A stretch of DNA of 64,000 nucleotides from an uncultured Vampirovibrio sp. (GCA_910577635.1 CAJTNR010000002.1:1-64000), one strand, 5' to 3'; counted from the stretch's first letter, positions 28,486-38,212 are shown. Program-made: numbers and translations. The notes: a model not told the origin generated them from the sequence alone.

Positions 28486-30843
28486 ATGCAGTATCGACAA
28501 ATTAAAATTAAAGATAATACAAAAAAAGTTGAAAGCTCAAGTAAAGATAGTCTCTTAGATGAGCTTTTAGCTTTAAGGGGAATTACTTTAGAATCTCAAA
28601 TTAAGGATTATCTTAACCCTGATAAAGAAAACTTCATATCGCCCTATGTTTTTTGCGATATGCAAAAATCAAAAGTTAGAATCGATAAAGCAATTAAGAA
28701 TAAGGAAAAAATTCTAATCTGGGGTGACTTTGACTGTGACGGGGTAACTTCAACAACAATTCTATATAAAGCATTAAGTGCGCTAAATGCCTCTATTGCA
28801 ACTTTTATTCCTAACAGGTTAGCTCACGGACACGGTTTAAACACAAAGGAATTATTAAAATTTGTCGCTAAAGAAAAAGTCAAACTTGTAATCAGCGTAG
28901 ATTGCGCAAGCAGCAATATTAGTGAAATTAACTTACTTAAAAGCCTAGGGGTTGATACAATTGTAACAGACCACCACACAATTGATACAGAGGCTCCAAA
29001 CAGCTATGCAATAATCAATCCTCAGGTTAAAAATGCAATAAAAGAGGATGTTTCAATTGAAACAATAACTTCTCTAACTTATAACTGCGGGGCAATTATT
29101 GCCTATAAACTTGCAATGGCTTTACTTGAGCAAAACAATAACATTGACTTAAAAGAAGAACTTTTAGTTATAGCATCCATTGGAGCAATAGCAGATGTTG
29201 TTCCTTTAATTGGTGAAAACCGCTCAATTGTAGCTTTAGGGTTAAAACTTCTTAATGAAAAAAAAGAAAATTCAAATAAAGGAGCATATAAGCTTCTATA
29301 TAAAAATTTAAAAGATAAACAATACACAAGCTATGATATTGGTTTTATTCTTGCACCAAGAATTAATGCAGTCGGACGTCTGGGGGATGCTAAGCTTTCT
29401 TTTGATTTTTTAAATACTACAGATGACACAAAACTCGATTTTATAATTGAAAAATTAGATAATTACAATAAGATAAGACAGGCAAAGTGCCAGGAAACTT
29501 ATGATGAGATTTTTAGTATAATAAACTCAGATACAAAAGAACAAAACTCTGCTGCAATAGTTCTGATTAATCCTGACTGGCATATTGGAATAATTGGAAT
29601 TGCAGCAGCTAAAGTAGTTGAACAATTCAACAAACCCTGTTTTTTAATGACGGTTGATGAATCCAACAACGCAAGATGCTCTATTAGAAGCAATGATTCA
29701 ATTAATGTTTATGAAGTTCTTAAAGAAAACGAGAATCTCTTTTTAGGATTCGGAGGTCATAAACTAGCCGGCGGGTGTTCTTTTAGTTTAGATAAAGTTT
29801 CTTTTGATGAAGTTAAAAGTGCGCTTATTAAAACAATTACTGAAAAAAAAGAAGATATAAAAGAAGATAATATCCTATATTGCGATTGTGAACTTAAAAT
29901 AGAAGATATTGAACTCAATTTGCTTGATACAATAAACAAACTTGAACCCTTCGGACAAAGTAATGAGCCTCCTTTGTTTGCTTTGTTTGATGTTCAATTG
30001 GATGAGTTTAAGTTAATCGGAAAAGAGCAGAATCACCTAAAAGTTGTTTTTTCAAAAGACGATAAAAAACTAAACTGCATTAAGTGGAATGAAAAAGACT
30101 TCCCAATCCCGCTTAACTCCAAATGTGATATTGCTTTTTATCCAAGACTCAATGTTTTTAATGATATTGAGACTTTGCAATTGGAGCTGGTTGATATTTA
30201 CTGTACTAATATTAACATTAACAAAAAAGGACTTAGAATTTTTGACCACAGAAAAAAAACAGGAATTCTTGATCAAATTTCACAATACTTAAAAAGCTCA
30301 GGGCCCAACATCGGAGTTTGGGCTAAAAACCCGGCTCTAAAAGAAAAGCTGTCTAAATTCAGCCCCATAAAAGACAGTTTTATTGAAAAAACGCAAAAAT
30401 ATAAAGCCCTGATGCTTTTTGATTATCCTTCGACTAAAGAGGAGCTAAAAGAGATTATAAGCGAATTTCAGCCTGAAAAAATTCATCTTATGCACTTAGT
30501 TCCTGATGAGAATATTGAAAACTACATAAGAAATCTTAATGGGATGTTAAAGTATTGTCATAATAAGCTGGAAGGAAAAATCACAATAACAAAGTTATCC
30601 AAAAGCCTTCAAGTGAGCGAAACTTTTGTTTTAGTTGCACTTGAAATCCTAGAATCAATAGGTTCGATAAAAATTATAGACTCTGATAAAATTGAATACT
30701 TAAAACCTCCTTCCAAAGAGGATTTACATAATAATTCAATGTTTGAAGTTTTGATTGATGAGCTTGACAATATTCTGGAGTTTAAAAAAACACTTCTTGA
30801 TTCAGATATTAAAGAAGTTGAGAAGATATTTGCAAATATTTAA
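28486..30843 (+). CDS. recJ: Single-stranded-DNA-specific exonuclease RecJ
   Basis: 5'-3' ssDNA exonuclease used in recombination and mismatch or base-excision repair. The 785-residue protein has DHH-family motifs: WGDFDCDGVTST (motif I, about residue 82), SVDCASS (motif II region), VTDHHTID (motif III), and the DHHA1 GGHKLAGG block near residue 425. The long C-terminal extension resembles that of the B. subtilis-type enzyme, not the shorter E. coli form. It ends immediately before a bidirectional terminator. Confidence 0.94.
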   Translation: MQYRQIKIKDNTKKVESSSKDSLLDELLALRGITLESQIKDYLNPDKENFISPYVFCDMQKSKVRIDKAIKNKEKILIWGDFDCDGVTSTTILYKALSALNASIATFIPNRLAHGHGLNTKELLKFVAKEKVKLVISVDCASSNISEINLLKSLGVDTIVTDHHTIDTEAPNSYAIINPQVKNAIKEDVSIETITSLTYNCGAIIAYKLAMALLEQNNNIDLKEELLVIASIGAIADVVPLIGENRSIVALGLKLLNEKKENSNKGAYKLLYKNLKDKQYTSYDIGFILAPRINAVGRLGDAKLSFDFLNTTDDTKLDFIIEKLDNYNKIRQAKCQETYDEIFSIINSDTKEQNSAAIVLINPDWHIGIIGIAAAKVVEQFNKPCFLMTVDESNNARCSIRSNDSINVYEVLKENENLFLGFGGHKLAGGCSFSLDKVSFDEVKSALIKTITEKKEDIKEDNILYCDCELKIEDIELNLLDTINKLEPFGQSNEPPLFALFDVQLDEFKLIGKEQNHLKVVFSKDDKKLNCIKWNEKDFPIPLNSKCDIAFYPRLNVFNDIETLQLELVDIYCTNININKKGLRIFDHRKKTGILDQISQYLKSSGPNIGVWAKNPALKEKLSKFSPIKDSFIEKTQKYKALMLFDYPSTKEELKEIISEFQPEKIHLMHLVPDENIENYIRNLNGMLKYCHNKLEGKITITKLSKSLQVSETFVLVALEILESIGSIKIIDSDKIEYLKPPSKEDLHNNSMFEVLIDELDNILEFKKTLLDSDIKEVEKIFANI

Positions 30844-30868
30844 AAAGCAGGGTTTAAACCCTGCTTTT
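30843..30868. terminator. Bidirectional Rho-independent terminator between recJ and hpf
   Basis: The perfect palindrome AAAAGCAGGGTTT/AAACCCTGCTTTT spans the convergent gene ends. It offers a GC-rich stem with T-runs on both strands. Confidence 0.88.
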
Positions 30869-30870
30869 GT

Positions 30871-31218
30871 TTATTCTTCAATATTTGTTTGCGTTGTTCT
30901 AATCGATTCAACTTTTCCTTTGGATAAACCTTTTTCTTTGAATTTTTTTACCTGTCTATCCAGCTTGTCACAGGCTAAATCAATTGAAGCGTACATGTTC
31001 TCTGCTTTTTCTTCAACTCTTAGGGTTACTCCTTCAATTTTGCAATTAATCTCAGCCACATGAGAGTCACTAACGGAAGGGTTTTTAATTACCGATAAAA
31101 CCGCATCAATTGCATCAATTTGTTCGTAGTGCGCAACAACTTTTCCTGCTTTTTCTTTAACATAAGCTTTAATTGCATCGGTAATTTCAATGTTTCTACC
31201 ATTAACGTGAATGTGCAT
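30871..31218 (-). CDS. hpf: Ribosome hibernation promoting factor (short form)
   Basis: The 115-residue protein is a single RaiA/HPF N-terminal domain: MHIHVNGRNIEITDAIKAYV at the start, HVAEINCKIEG, and YASIDLACDKLDRQVKKFKEK. It should bind the 30S decoding site in stationary phase. The C-terminal dimerisation domain of long HPF (typical of Firmicutes and Cyanobacteria) is missing, so any dimer former would have to be another protein. Start at ATG 31218, set by SD CGGAG; the frame is open to 31260 without support. A TATAAT lies at 31279-31284 on the minus strand. Confidence 0.9.
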   Translation of the reverse strand: MHIHVNGRNIEITDAIKAYVKEKAGKVVAHYEQIDAIDAVLSVIKNPSVSDSHVAEINCKIEGVTLRVEEKAENMYASIDLACDKLDRQVKKFKEKGLSKGKVESIRTTQTNIEE

Positions 31219-31345
31219 AGTTTTCTCCGTTTCTAGCTTGATTGTCTCTTTTATTCGCATTTATCTTCGTATTTATATATTATACCCTAAAATAAAGTTT
31301 TTTTAAATAAAATTATATAAAAATTTACTTAATTTTTATGATTAT

Positions 31346-31353
31346 GCTATAAT
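31346..31353 (+). promoter_or_regulatory. Extended -10 promoter of the aminotransferase gene
   Basis: TGCTATAAT at 31345-31353 contains the extended TG plus a perfect TATAAT. The predicted start is about 31360, leaving an 18-nt leader with the SD GAGG (31368-31371). Confidence 0.65.
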
Positions 31354-31377
31354 AATCTAGCAAAAAAGAGGTAAATT

Positions 31378-32619
31378 ATGGAAAAGACTTTATTTAACAA
31401 TCAAATTCAGAATATGTCCAATTATATAATGTTTGAAATTAAGGCTAAACAAATTGAACTAACCCCTGCGCTAAAAGAAAAAAACAGAGCTCCAATCGCC
31501 CTTTCAATGGGGGCTCCGGTGGATCCTGTTCCTAAATTTGCAATTGATAAAACAATAGAATACTTAAGTGTTGATTCTCTTCATACTTATTCTACTCCCA
31601 AAGGAGAACTTAAGTTCCTAAATGCTGTAGCTAAGAGAATGAAAGATAGATTCGGGGTTGAAATTGATCCAAAAACAGAAATTTTTTCGCTTATCGGATC
31701 TAAAGAAGGAATTGCAAATTTGCTTAAGGCAATTGTTAATCCAAATGAAGATGATAACAAAAAAGATATAATACTAACTCCAAACCCAGGCTATGCTTCT
31801 TATTCGGCTATGATTAAAGTAGCAGGAGCAAAAGGGATTGGAATTGAGCTAAGTGAAGACAATAATTTTATGCCCGATTTAGCTCTTGAATTGGAAAAAC
31901 TTGAAAAACAGGGACTTGATAAAAAAAGAATTAAAGCTTTAATTATAAACTACCCGAATAATCCCTTAGGATGCACTTGTGATCTTAATTACTTACAACA
32001 GTGCGTTGATTTTTGCAACAAACTTGGAATAATTCTAATTTCTGATAATGCTTATTGTGAAATGTATTATGATGAAAAATACAAGCCCCATTCGGTTTTT
32101 GAGTGCAAAGGGGCAAAAGATTGCGCTATTGAATTGTACAGTTTTTCAAAATCATATGCTATGACAGGCTGGAGACTGGGTTTTGCCTGCGGAAATTCTA
32201 CAATAATTACAATGTTAGCAAGAGAAAAAGGAACAATTGATACAGGAGTATTTAAAGTTCTTCAATACACAGGGGCAGATTTACTTGAAAGCATTGAAGG
32301 ACAAAAGTATATTGACAGTCAAAACGAAAAATTCAAGAATAAAATTGAAAAGTTTACTAAAGGCTTAAACTCACTTGGATACGACGTTAAAATGCCCAAA
32401 GCAACTTTTTATTTATGGGTTAGAATCCCTGAAAGATTCAAAAATGCTGTTGATTTTTGCAATCAGCTGCTTGAAGTTTCAGGAATTGTAGCGGTCCCAG
32501 GCACCGCTTTTTCTCCCAATGCAGATAGATACATTAGAATGTCTGTTGTAGCAAGTGATGAAGATTTAAAAACAGTTATTGAAAGAATGAAAGAAGACGG
32601 TTTTAGCTTTGTCGGATAA
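31378..32619 (+). CDS. PLP-dependent aminotransferase, probably LL-diaminopimelate aminotransferase
   Basis: The 413-residue fold-type I aminotransferase shows IGSKEGIANL, NPGYASY, NYPNNPLG (substrate Asn), SDNAYCE (PLP ring Asp) and the Schiff-base lysine in YSFSKSYAMTGWRLG. The SKEGI block and overall order fit the DapL route to meso-diaminopimelate used by Cyanobacteria and relatives, which would feed the peptidoglycan genes here. Other class I aminotransferases share most of these motifs, so specificity is inferred. hisH starts within its last codons. Confidence 0.82.
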   Translation: MEKTLFNNQIQNMSNYIMFEIKAKQIELTPALKEKNRAPIALSMGAPVDPVPKFAIDKTIEYLSVDSLHTYSTPKGELKFLNAVAKRMKDRFGVEIDPKTEIFSLIGSKEGIANLLKAIVNPNEDDNKKDIILTPNPGYASYSAMIKVAGAKGIGIELSEDNNFMPDLALELEKLEKQGLDKKRIKALIINYPNNPLGCTCDLNYLQQCVDFCNKLGIILISDNAYCEMYYDEKYKPHSVFECKGAKDCAIELYSFSKSYAMTGWRLGFACGNSTIITMLAREKGTIDTGVFKVLQYTGADLLESIEGQKYIDSQNEKFKNKIEKFTKGLNSLGYDVKMPKATFYLWVRIPERFKNAVDFCNQLLEVSGIVAVPGTAFSPNADRYIRMSVVASDEDLKTVIERMKEDGFSFVG

Positions 32620-33202
32620 TATCATTATAATTGACTACAATTCAGGAAATATTAAAAGCTTGTTAAACCTTCTTTCTTTTCTTCAAGTAGAAGCTAAACT
32701 ATCCAATAAAAAAGAAGATATACTAAACGCTAAAAAACTTCTTTTCCCAGGACAGGGACACTTTAAGCAGGCAATGGATAACTTAAAAAAAGCTGGTCTT
32801 ATTGATACGATTAAAACTGCAATTGATAATAAGGTTGATTTTTTAGGGATTTGTCTTGGATTGCAAATTCTTTTTGAAAAAAGCGAAGAAGCTCCAAATG
32901 TTGAAGGTTTGGGGATTCTAAAGGGAGAAGTTAAAAAGTTTAGAGAAGGGAAAATCCCTCAAATCGGCTGGAATAAAGTTAATGTTATAAAAAACGATTC
33001 AAATCTTACAAACGACTACTATTACTTTGTCAACTCCTATTATGTTGCGCCCGAGGACAAAAGCATTATTGCAACAACTACCAACTATGGAGTTGAATTC
33101 TGTTCTTCAATAAAAAAGGATAATTTGCAAGCAGTGCAGTTTCATCCTGAAAAAAGTGCTCAAGCAGGGATTGAATTTTTTAAAAAATGGCTGGAATTAT
33201 AA
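32609..33202 (+). CDS. hisH: Imidazole glycerol phosphate synthase, glutaminase subunit
   Basis: Supplies ammonia to HisF in histidine synthesis. The 197-residue class I amidotransferase has the nucleophile Cys in LGICLGLQIL, the oxyanion segment FPGQGHF, and the His-Glu pair in VQFHPEKSAQAG. The start is TTG, 11 bp inside the aminotransferase gene. hisF and other his genes are not in the window, so the gene is detached from a his operon. Confidence 0.93.
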   Translation: MSDNIIIIDYNSGNIKSLLNLLSFLQVEAKLSNKKEDILNAKKLLFPGQGHFKQAMDNLKKAGLIDTIKTAIDNKVDFLGICLGLQILFEKSEEAPNVEGLGILKGEVKKFREGKIPQIGWNKVNVIKNDSNLTNDYYYFVNSYYVAPEDKSIIATTTNYGVEFCSSIKKDNLQAVQFHPEKSAQAGIEFFKKWLEL

Positions 33203-33206
33203 AAGT

Positions 33207-33860
33207 ATGAAAAAAATTATTATTCTTTTTTTATTATTATTTAATTTCTACATAACAGCAAACGCTGATGTTACTCCTTATTATATTAACTCTTTAAGAA
33301 GATATGGCATTGGATATACAGAAGTTAAAAGCCCGCTTGTACTAAGACAGACGCCTGATAATGAGGGGAAAATCCTTGAAACGCTGATTTTTGACTACAA
33401 CAACAGCGCAAGTTGTCAAATTAATAAAGACAGGTGCAATATTGATGAAATTTTTGCAAGTTATTCAACCAAAAGAAAAATTGCACTATTAACAGCACTG
33501 GATGAAAGCGGGGATTGGAGCTTAGTTTGTTTTAATCAAGCTCAAAATCCGATTTGCGGCTGGGTTGATGAAAAACAAAACAAATACTACAACTGGACAG
33601 ATTTTTTTGGAATTCTAGGCAAAAAGTATGGTCTTTATTTATTCAAAGACCTGCAAAAAAAAGACAAGGTCTTATACGCCGCTCCAATTAAAGAAACCAA
33701 CACAACAGGCAGTATCGTTCTTCCAAGAATGATTACCCCCTGGCTTGTTCGGGGCAACTGGGTTTTAGTTAAGGTTTATGACTTTAATAATGAGCAAAAA
33801 ACAGGCTGGATTAATTTTCGATCTGATGACAACAAGCTGAAACTTTTTGTTAAATTTTAG
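33207..33860 (+). CDS. Secreted SH3-like protein of unknown function
   Basis: 217 residues. A signal peptide (residues 1-20, cleavage after NAN/ADA) precedes two regions with bacterial SH3 character (LVLRQTPDNEGKILETL near residue 40; IPCGWVD-type turn; LYAAPIKETNTTGSIVLPR then WVLVKVYD..TGWINF). Such domains often bind cell-wall peptides. The frame is open from 33156, but the ATG at 33207 gives the signal peptide. It follows hisH by 4 nt. Confidence 0.7.
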   Translation: MKKIIILFLLLFNFYITANADVTPYYINSLRRYGIGYTEVKSPLVLRQTPDNEGKILETLIFDYNNSASCQINKDRCNIDEIFASYSTKRKIALLTALDESGDWSLVCFNQAQNPICGWVDEKQNKYYNWTDFFGILGKKYGLYLFKDLQKKDKVLYAAPIKETNTTGSIVLPRMITPWLVRGNWVLVKVYDFNNEQKTGWINFRSDDNKLKLFVKF

Positions 33861-33909
33861 TTTTTATGATATTGTATAAATTAAGATTATAAATAAAGGA
33901 TTCTAATCA

Positions 33910-34131
33910 ATGGTAATGTTTTTTTATTCACTTCAAATTATAAGTGCGGTTTTTAGTATAATTTTAGTTTTACTTCATTCTCCAAAAGGAGACGGAATTG
34001 CTTCAATAGGGGCAGCAAGCCAGCTTTTCTCTTCTCAAAAATCGACTGAAAAAGGACTTAATAAAGTTACTTACTTTTTTGTCGGCATTTTTATAATTTC
34101 AAGTTTTTTTCTTGGTTTTATTCTAAAGTAA
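33910..34131 (+). CDS. secG: Preprotein translocase subunit SecG
   Basis: Accessory subunit of SecYEG. The 73-residue protein has two membrane helices (about residues 2-22 and 52-72) joined by a loop with HSPKGDG and the conserved SQLFSSQKSTEKGLNKVT segment. SD AAAGGA. Only 4 nt separate its stop from the convergent pcrA stop. Confidence 0.9.
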   Translation: MVMFFYSLQIISAVFSIILVLLHSPKGDGIASIGAASQLFSSQKSTEKGLNKVTYFFVGIFIISSFFLGFILK

Positions 34132-34135
34132 CAAA

Positions 34136-36568
34136 CTAAAAAGTCTTAAGTCCGCTTGTTAAGGCATCAAGAGTTTTTTTCCCTGCTCTTGCAAAATCAA
34201 CAACATAGACTTTTGTATTGTTTTGTGTTTGTATATCTTGAATTTTTCCAACTCCAAAAACAGAGTGAAAAACCCTTGTTCCAATAGCCATGGTACCTAT
34301 AACTCTATTCGTATCAACTTTTTTTTGAGCCTGCTGTTTGGCTCTTAATATCATATCAGAAACAGAAACAGCGGGTTTTGTTTCTTTTGGCTTTTCATTT
34401 TCAATTTTTTTATAATGTGCTAAACTGGAGGAAAGATTGTTTGTCTGAATAGTTTTTGCACTGTTTGCGCTTTTTTTGATTCTTTCAATAGAACTAGCGA
34501 AGTTAGTCGAAAACCCGCTTGTTTTCTTTTCTTTAATCCTTGATATCGCACCTGAAAAACTGGATTTTTCTCTTGTTTTATTATTAAATGATTCTTCATC
34601 AACCAAACCTGGGGGGATTTCATCTAAAAACCTGCTTTTTGGGTAATTCTGGTAGTTTCCCCAAACTTTTCTTTGTTTTGCATATGTAAGAAACAATTTT
34701 TCCTTAGCCCTTGTAATTCCAACATACATAAGCCTTCTTTCTTCTTCGAGTTCAGAATTTGCTGCATTATTATTGTTAATAGTTCTTGTATGAGGAAAAA
34801 CACCGTCTTCAAGCCCTGCTAAAAAAACCACAGGATACTCTAAACCCTTAGCAGCATGCAAAGTCATCAAAGTAACAGAGTTAGAGTCATCTTTAATCTC
34901 ATCAACATCAGAAACAAGTGCAACAGTTGATAAAAAATTCCCTAAAAGCCCTAAATCCTCATCAAGAGATAAGTCATCCTGTTCGAACTCTACAACAACA
35001 TTAATAAACTCCTGCAGGTTTTCAAGTCTTGATTGATTCTCAATACTATCTTCTTTTCTTAGCTCCTGATTGTAGCCGCTCGACTCGAGCACATAGGAAA
35101 CAAATTCAGATAGTGAGTATTCCTGTTGTCTTGAAGTCAGCTCATCAATAAGAGCGTAGAAATTAGCAAGCTGGGCTTTTGTTTTTTCTTTAATATCTTC
35201 AATTTCTCCTAACCTTTTTAATCCTTCAAAAAGATTGATATCTTTACTATCACAGAAAGTTTCAAGTTTTTTTATTGTAGTTTCTCCGATATTTCTTTTA
35301 GGAACATTAATAATCCTTTTTAGAGCCTGTGAATCTGAATGATTGTAGATTAATTTTAAATATGCGATAATATCTTTAATTTCTTTTCTATCATAGAACT
35401 TCAACCCTCCTGCGATTTTATATGGAATTGAATAAGTCATCATAGCTTCTTCAATTGACCTTGATTGGGAGTTTGTCCTATATAGAATTGCAATATTTTC
35501 TTTTTTGTAGTTTGACTCCTCAATTTTTTTAGCAATATAGCGGCTTTCAACTAAATCATTCTCAGCTTCAAATAGTGTAATTTTTTCTCCTTGTCCTTTA
35601 GTTGAATAAAGGTTTTTTTCTAAACGCTCCTCGTTGTTTTTGATAACTTCATTTGCAGCTTTTAAAATGGTGTCTGTTGAGCGGTAGTTTTTTTCAAGTT
35701 TTATTAATTTTGCATTTTTATAATCATTTTTAAAATTAAGAATAATCTTAAAATCTGCCCCTCTCCAGGAATATATTGATTGGTCAATATCTCCTACAGC
35801 ACAAAGAGAACCTTCCTTATCTTTTGATCCATCATTAGGATATAACATTGAAATTAAGTCATATTGAGCTTTATTTGTATCTTGAAACTCATCAACAAGG
35901 ATATGTTTAAATCGATGCATATAACTTTCTCTAACCTCAGGGTTATTTTTAAGTAAATTAACACTGAGCATTAACATATCGTCAAAATCAAGAGCATTGT
36001 TCTGACAAAGGACTTTTTCATACTCATAATATATCTGGCTGATTTTTTCACTGTAATAATCCCTCGCATAAGTTGCAAAAGCATAAGCATCCTGCATTTT
36101 ATTCTTAGCATTAGATATTGTTGATTTTATTGCCTTAATTTCAAAAACCTTATCATCCAAATTAAGCTTTTTAAGGGCATTTTTAAGAATAGTTTTTGTA
36201 TCTGTATCATCATATATTACATAATTATTATCCCAATGGCGTCCGTCTTTAGTTTTATAGTTAACTAAATCTTTTCTTAGGATTCTCCCGCAGATATTAT
36301 GAAAAGTCCCGACCCACATTCTTTTAACTATATTCTCATCCAGATAATTGCACAACCTTTGCTGCATTTCCTTAGCTGCTTTGTTTGTAAATGTTACTGC
36401 TAATATTTCATTAGGACTTATGCCGTTTTTTACAAGATTAGCGATTCTTGAAGTTAAAACTTTAGTTTTACCTGATCCTGCTCCTGCCAAAACAAGCAAG
36501 GGTCCGTTTTTTTCAACAACCGCACTGTTTTGTTCTTCGTTTAATCCTAATAAAAATTCACAAGCCAT
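34136..36568 (-). CDS. pcrA: UvrD/PcrA-type ATP-dependent DNA helicase
   Basis: Superfamily 1A 3'-5' helicase of repair and replication-fork clearance. The 810-residue protein has the Q motif GLNEEQNSAV, Walker A AGAGSGKT near residue 35, DEFQDTN (motif II), VGDIDQSIYSWRGAD (III), YRS (IV), and motif V/VI blocks TLHAAKGLEYP and YVGITRAKEKL. The C-terminal tail ends in a Tudor-like domain (GTRVFHSVFGVGKI..VDFARAGKK), which in PcrA contacts RNA polymerase. SD AAGGGG. Confidence 0.93.
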   Translation of the reverse strand: MACEFLLGLNEEQNSAVVEKNGPLLVLAGAGSGKTKVLTSRIANLVKNGISPNEILAVTFTNKAAKEMQQRLCNYLDENIVKRMWVGTFHNICGRILRKDLVNYKTKDGRHWDNNYVIYDDTDTKTILKNALKKLNLDDKVFEIKAIKSTISNAKNKMQDAYAFATYARDYYSEKISQIYYEYEKVLCQNNALDFDDMLMLSVNLLKNNPEVRESYMHRFKHILVDEFQDTNKAQYDLISMLYPNDGSKDKEGSLCAVGDIDQSIYSWRGADFKIILNFKNDYKNAKLIKLEKNYRSTDTILKAANEVIKNNEERLEKNLYSTKGQGEKITLFEAENDLVESRYIAKKIEESNYKKENIAILYRTNSQSRSIEEAMMTYSIPYKIAGGLKFYDRKEIKDIIAYLKLIYNHSDSQALKRIINVPKRNIGETTIKKLETFCDSKDINLFEGLKRLGEIEDIKEKTKAQLANFYALIDELTSRQQEYSLSEFVSYVLESSGYNQELRKEDSIENQSRLENLQEFINVVVEFEQDDLSLDEDLGLLGNFLSTVALVSDVDEIKDDSNSVTLMTLHAAKGLEYPVVFLAGLEDGVFPHTRTINNNNAANSELEEERRLMYVGITRAKEKLFLTYAKQRKVWGNYQNYPKSRFLDEIPPGLVDEESFNNKTREKSSFSGAISRIKEKKTSGFSTNFASSIERIKKSANSAKTIQTNNLSSSLAHYKKIENEKPKETKPAVSVSDMILRAKQQAQKKVDTNRVIGTMAIGTRVFHSVFGVGKIQDIQTQNNTKVYVVDFARAGKKTLDALTSGLKTF

Positions 36569-36654
36569 TCAATTCCCCTTAAAGTATTTTCAAAATCAAT
36601 AAAATATGCTATTATTATATAGCAAAAATTTTTAAAGGAAAAAAATAAAAAATT

Positions 36655-37221
36655 ATGGAAGAAAATTTTGACAAACAAAATCCGCCTCAAATCGTTGTTC
36701 CCTTAGAGGACTTAGACAAAGTGGAACAAAAAGAAGGAGATGATGTCGACACTCTGGCTGCCGAGCTTGCTACAATAAGACAAAGCGCCAAAAGAATTGC
36801 AATTATAGGCTCAAGAAACCTTACAATTACCCACCAGCAGATAATTGAAACCCTAACCACCAGTCTTGTAATGCAAGGCAACACAATAATTACCTCAGGC
36901 GGTTCTCAAGGGACAAACGCAGCAGCAATAAGAGGAGCGCTCAAAGCAAATCCTGAAAAAATAAAAATTATTCTTCCGCAAACAATAGGACAACAGCCCA
37001 GCGATGTTCAAGACCAGTTGATCGGTGTTCCTAATATTATCGAACACCCAGATAGAGCAATGATGACTCTAGCAGATGCAAGTCGAATTTGCAACAGGGA
37101 AATAATTTCTGAATGTCAGCAATTAATCTGTTTCTTGTCGCATTCATCTAATACTCTGCATAAAGCAGTTGAATTTGCTGAAGAATCTCATAAGGTTGTA
37201 ACTGTTTTTTATTTGGATTAA
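36655..37221 (+). CDS. DprA-like Rossmann-fold protein
   Basis: 188 residues with a disordered acidic N-terminus (about 45 residues), then a single Rossmann-like domain: RIAIIGSRNLTITHQQ, IITSGGSQGTNAAAIRGAL and IICFLSHSS-type strand. The GSR and SGGxxG-x-D/N pattern is that of DprA (DNA processing protein A) and the LOG family. It lacks the DprA SAM and winged-helix domains, so it may be a short stand-alone mediator or nucleotide-binding protein. It shares a TTAA convergent stop overlap with the HD gene. Confidence 0.7.
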   Translation: MEENFDKQNPPQIVVPLEDLDKVEQKEGDDVDTLAAELATIRQSAKRIAIIGSRNLTITHQQIIETLTTSLVMQGNTIITSGGSQGTNAAAIRGALKANPEKIKIILPQTIGQQPSDVQDQLIGVPNIIEHPDRAMMTLADASRICNREIISECQQLICFLSHSSNTLHKAVEFAEESHKVVTVFYLD

Positions 37222-38027
37222 TCAATATAACACTTGCAATCCTGACCGGATACTGTGGCATAGAGCTCAACAAAAGCTTTTGCAGGAGAAGAGTTAACTT
37301 TAGTTAGAAGCACTTCTTCGATTTGAAAATATCCAACTTCACCCGACATTTCAATTGTAATTTTAATCGGTTTTTTCTCACCCGGACCAATCGAAACCCG
37401 CTCAATTGCATTTGCCGAATACTTATGGATATCGCCCACTTTTGGCTGATTGTTAATAGACAAAGGAATCCTTGCTCTTCCTTTGGTCATATCGCACCCA
37501 TCTGCTATTAGAATAATCCCTGCTTCAATAGAATGAATTTTCTTATTAGACATATGACCCACAATGGACTCAAGCGCAAGAGATTTAACAATTGTTTTTT
37601 TAATAATATCATCATTGTAAATAACATTAAGAGCTTTATCAATTAAGGGCTGCGCTATAACAACAGACATTTGCTCGTGGGATTCTCTCCCGATTGTCAT
37701 TCCAAGGTCGTGCATTAATCCTGCAAGAATTATTGCGCATAAAGAATCTTCAAATGACCCAATGTCTTCTCTTTCTAAAGAAGTCTTGATTCCTTTGCAA
37801 TGTAAAATATTAAGCATTTTAATAGCGTTATTTGCTACCTGTCTCATATGAACAGGACCGTGGTCATTAAACCCCAGTCTTTTAATGGAAACGTTATTTG
37901 CATAGTCTTGCATTGCCTGCAGTTCAATATCCTGGAATAGATATCTTACAAGTTTAGTGCAAATTGGATAATTTTTCAGTTTATCAATAATTCTTGATTC
38001 AAGATGTAGTTCTTTAGGAGATTTCAT
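37218..38027 (-). CDS. HD-domain phosphohydrolase
   Basis: The 269-residue protein has HD-superfamily metal-binding residues: GPVHMRQVANNAIKM (first His), AGLMHDLGM (HD pair, about residue 107), GHESH-type HE, and IADGCDMTKGRARIP (distal Asp). The substrate is unknown. A C-terminal beta domain follows. No SD is present. TATAAT (minus, 38034-38039) ends 6 nt before the ATG, predicting transcription start exactly at the initiation codon. Divergent from the small gene at 38081. Confidence 0.8.
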   Translation of the reverse strand: MKSPKELHLESRIIDKLKNYPICTKLVRYLFQDIELQAMQDYANNVSIKRLGFNDHGPVHMRQVANNAIKMLNILHCKGIKTSLEREDIGSFEDSLCAIILAGLMHDLGMTIGRESHEQMSVVIAQPLIDKALNVIYNDDIIKKTIVKSLALESIVGHMSNKKIHSIEAGIILIADGCDMTKGRARIPLSINNQPKVGDIHKYSANAIERVSIGPGEKKPIKITIEMSGEVGYFQIEEVLLTKVNSSPAKAFVELYATVSGQDCKCYID

Positions 38028-38080
38028 AGTATTATTATAACAAAAACAATTAAATATTAGTATATTAATAAGATAAAATT

Positions 38081-38212
38081 ATGGACAAGAAAAAAAAGAA
38101 AAAACCAAAGTATAAAACCCTCAATATTAAAAATTGGGGTATTGATTATAACAAAAACGAATATAAAGAAATTATTCTATCTAATTCCAATCATCCTGAA
38201 ATTTTCAAGTGA
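38081..38212 (+). CDS. Small basic protein of unknown function
   Basis: A 43-codon frame from ATG encodes a Lys-rich N-terminus (MDKKKKKKPKYK) followed by a mixed segment ending NHPEIFK. It is too short for most gene finders. Support: TAAGAT (38069-38074) ends exactly 6 nt before the ATG as in other leaderless genes here, and its TGA abuts the convergent gene stop at 38213 with no gap, the packing seen throughout this window. The product could bind nucleic acid or membrane. No homologue is recognised. Confidence 0.5.
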   Translation: MDKKKKKKPKYKTLNIKNWGIDYNKNEYKEIILSNSNHPEIFK

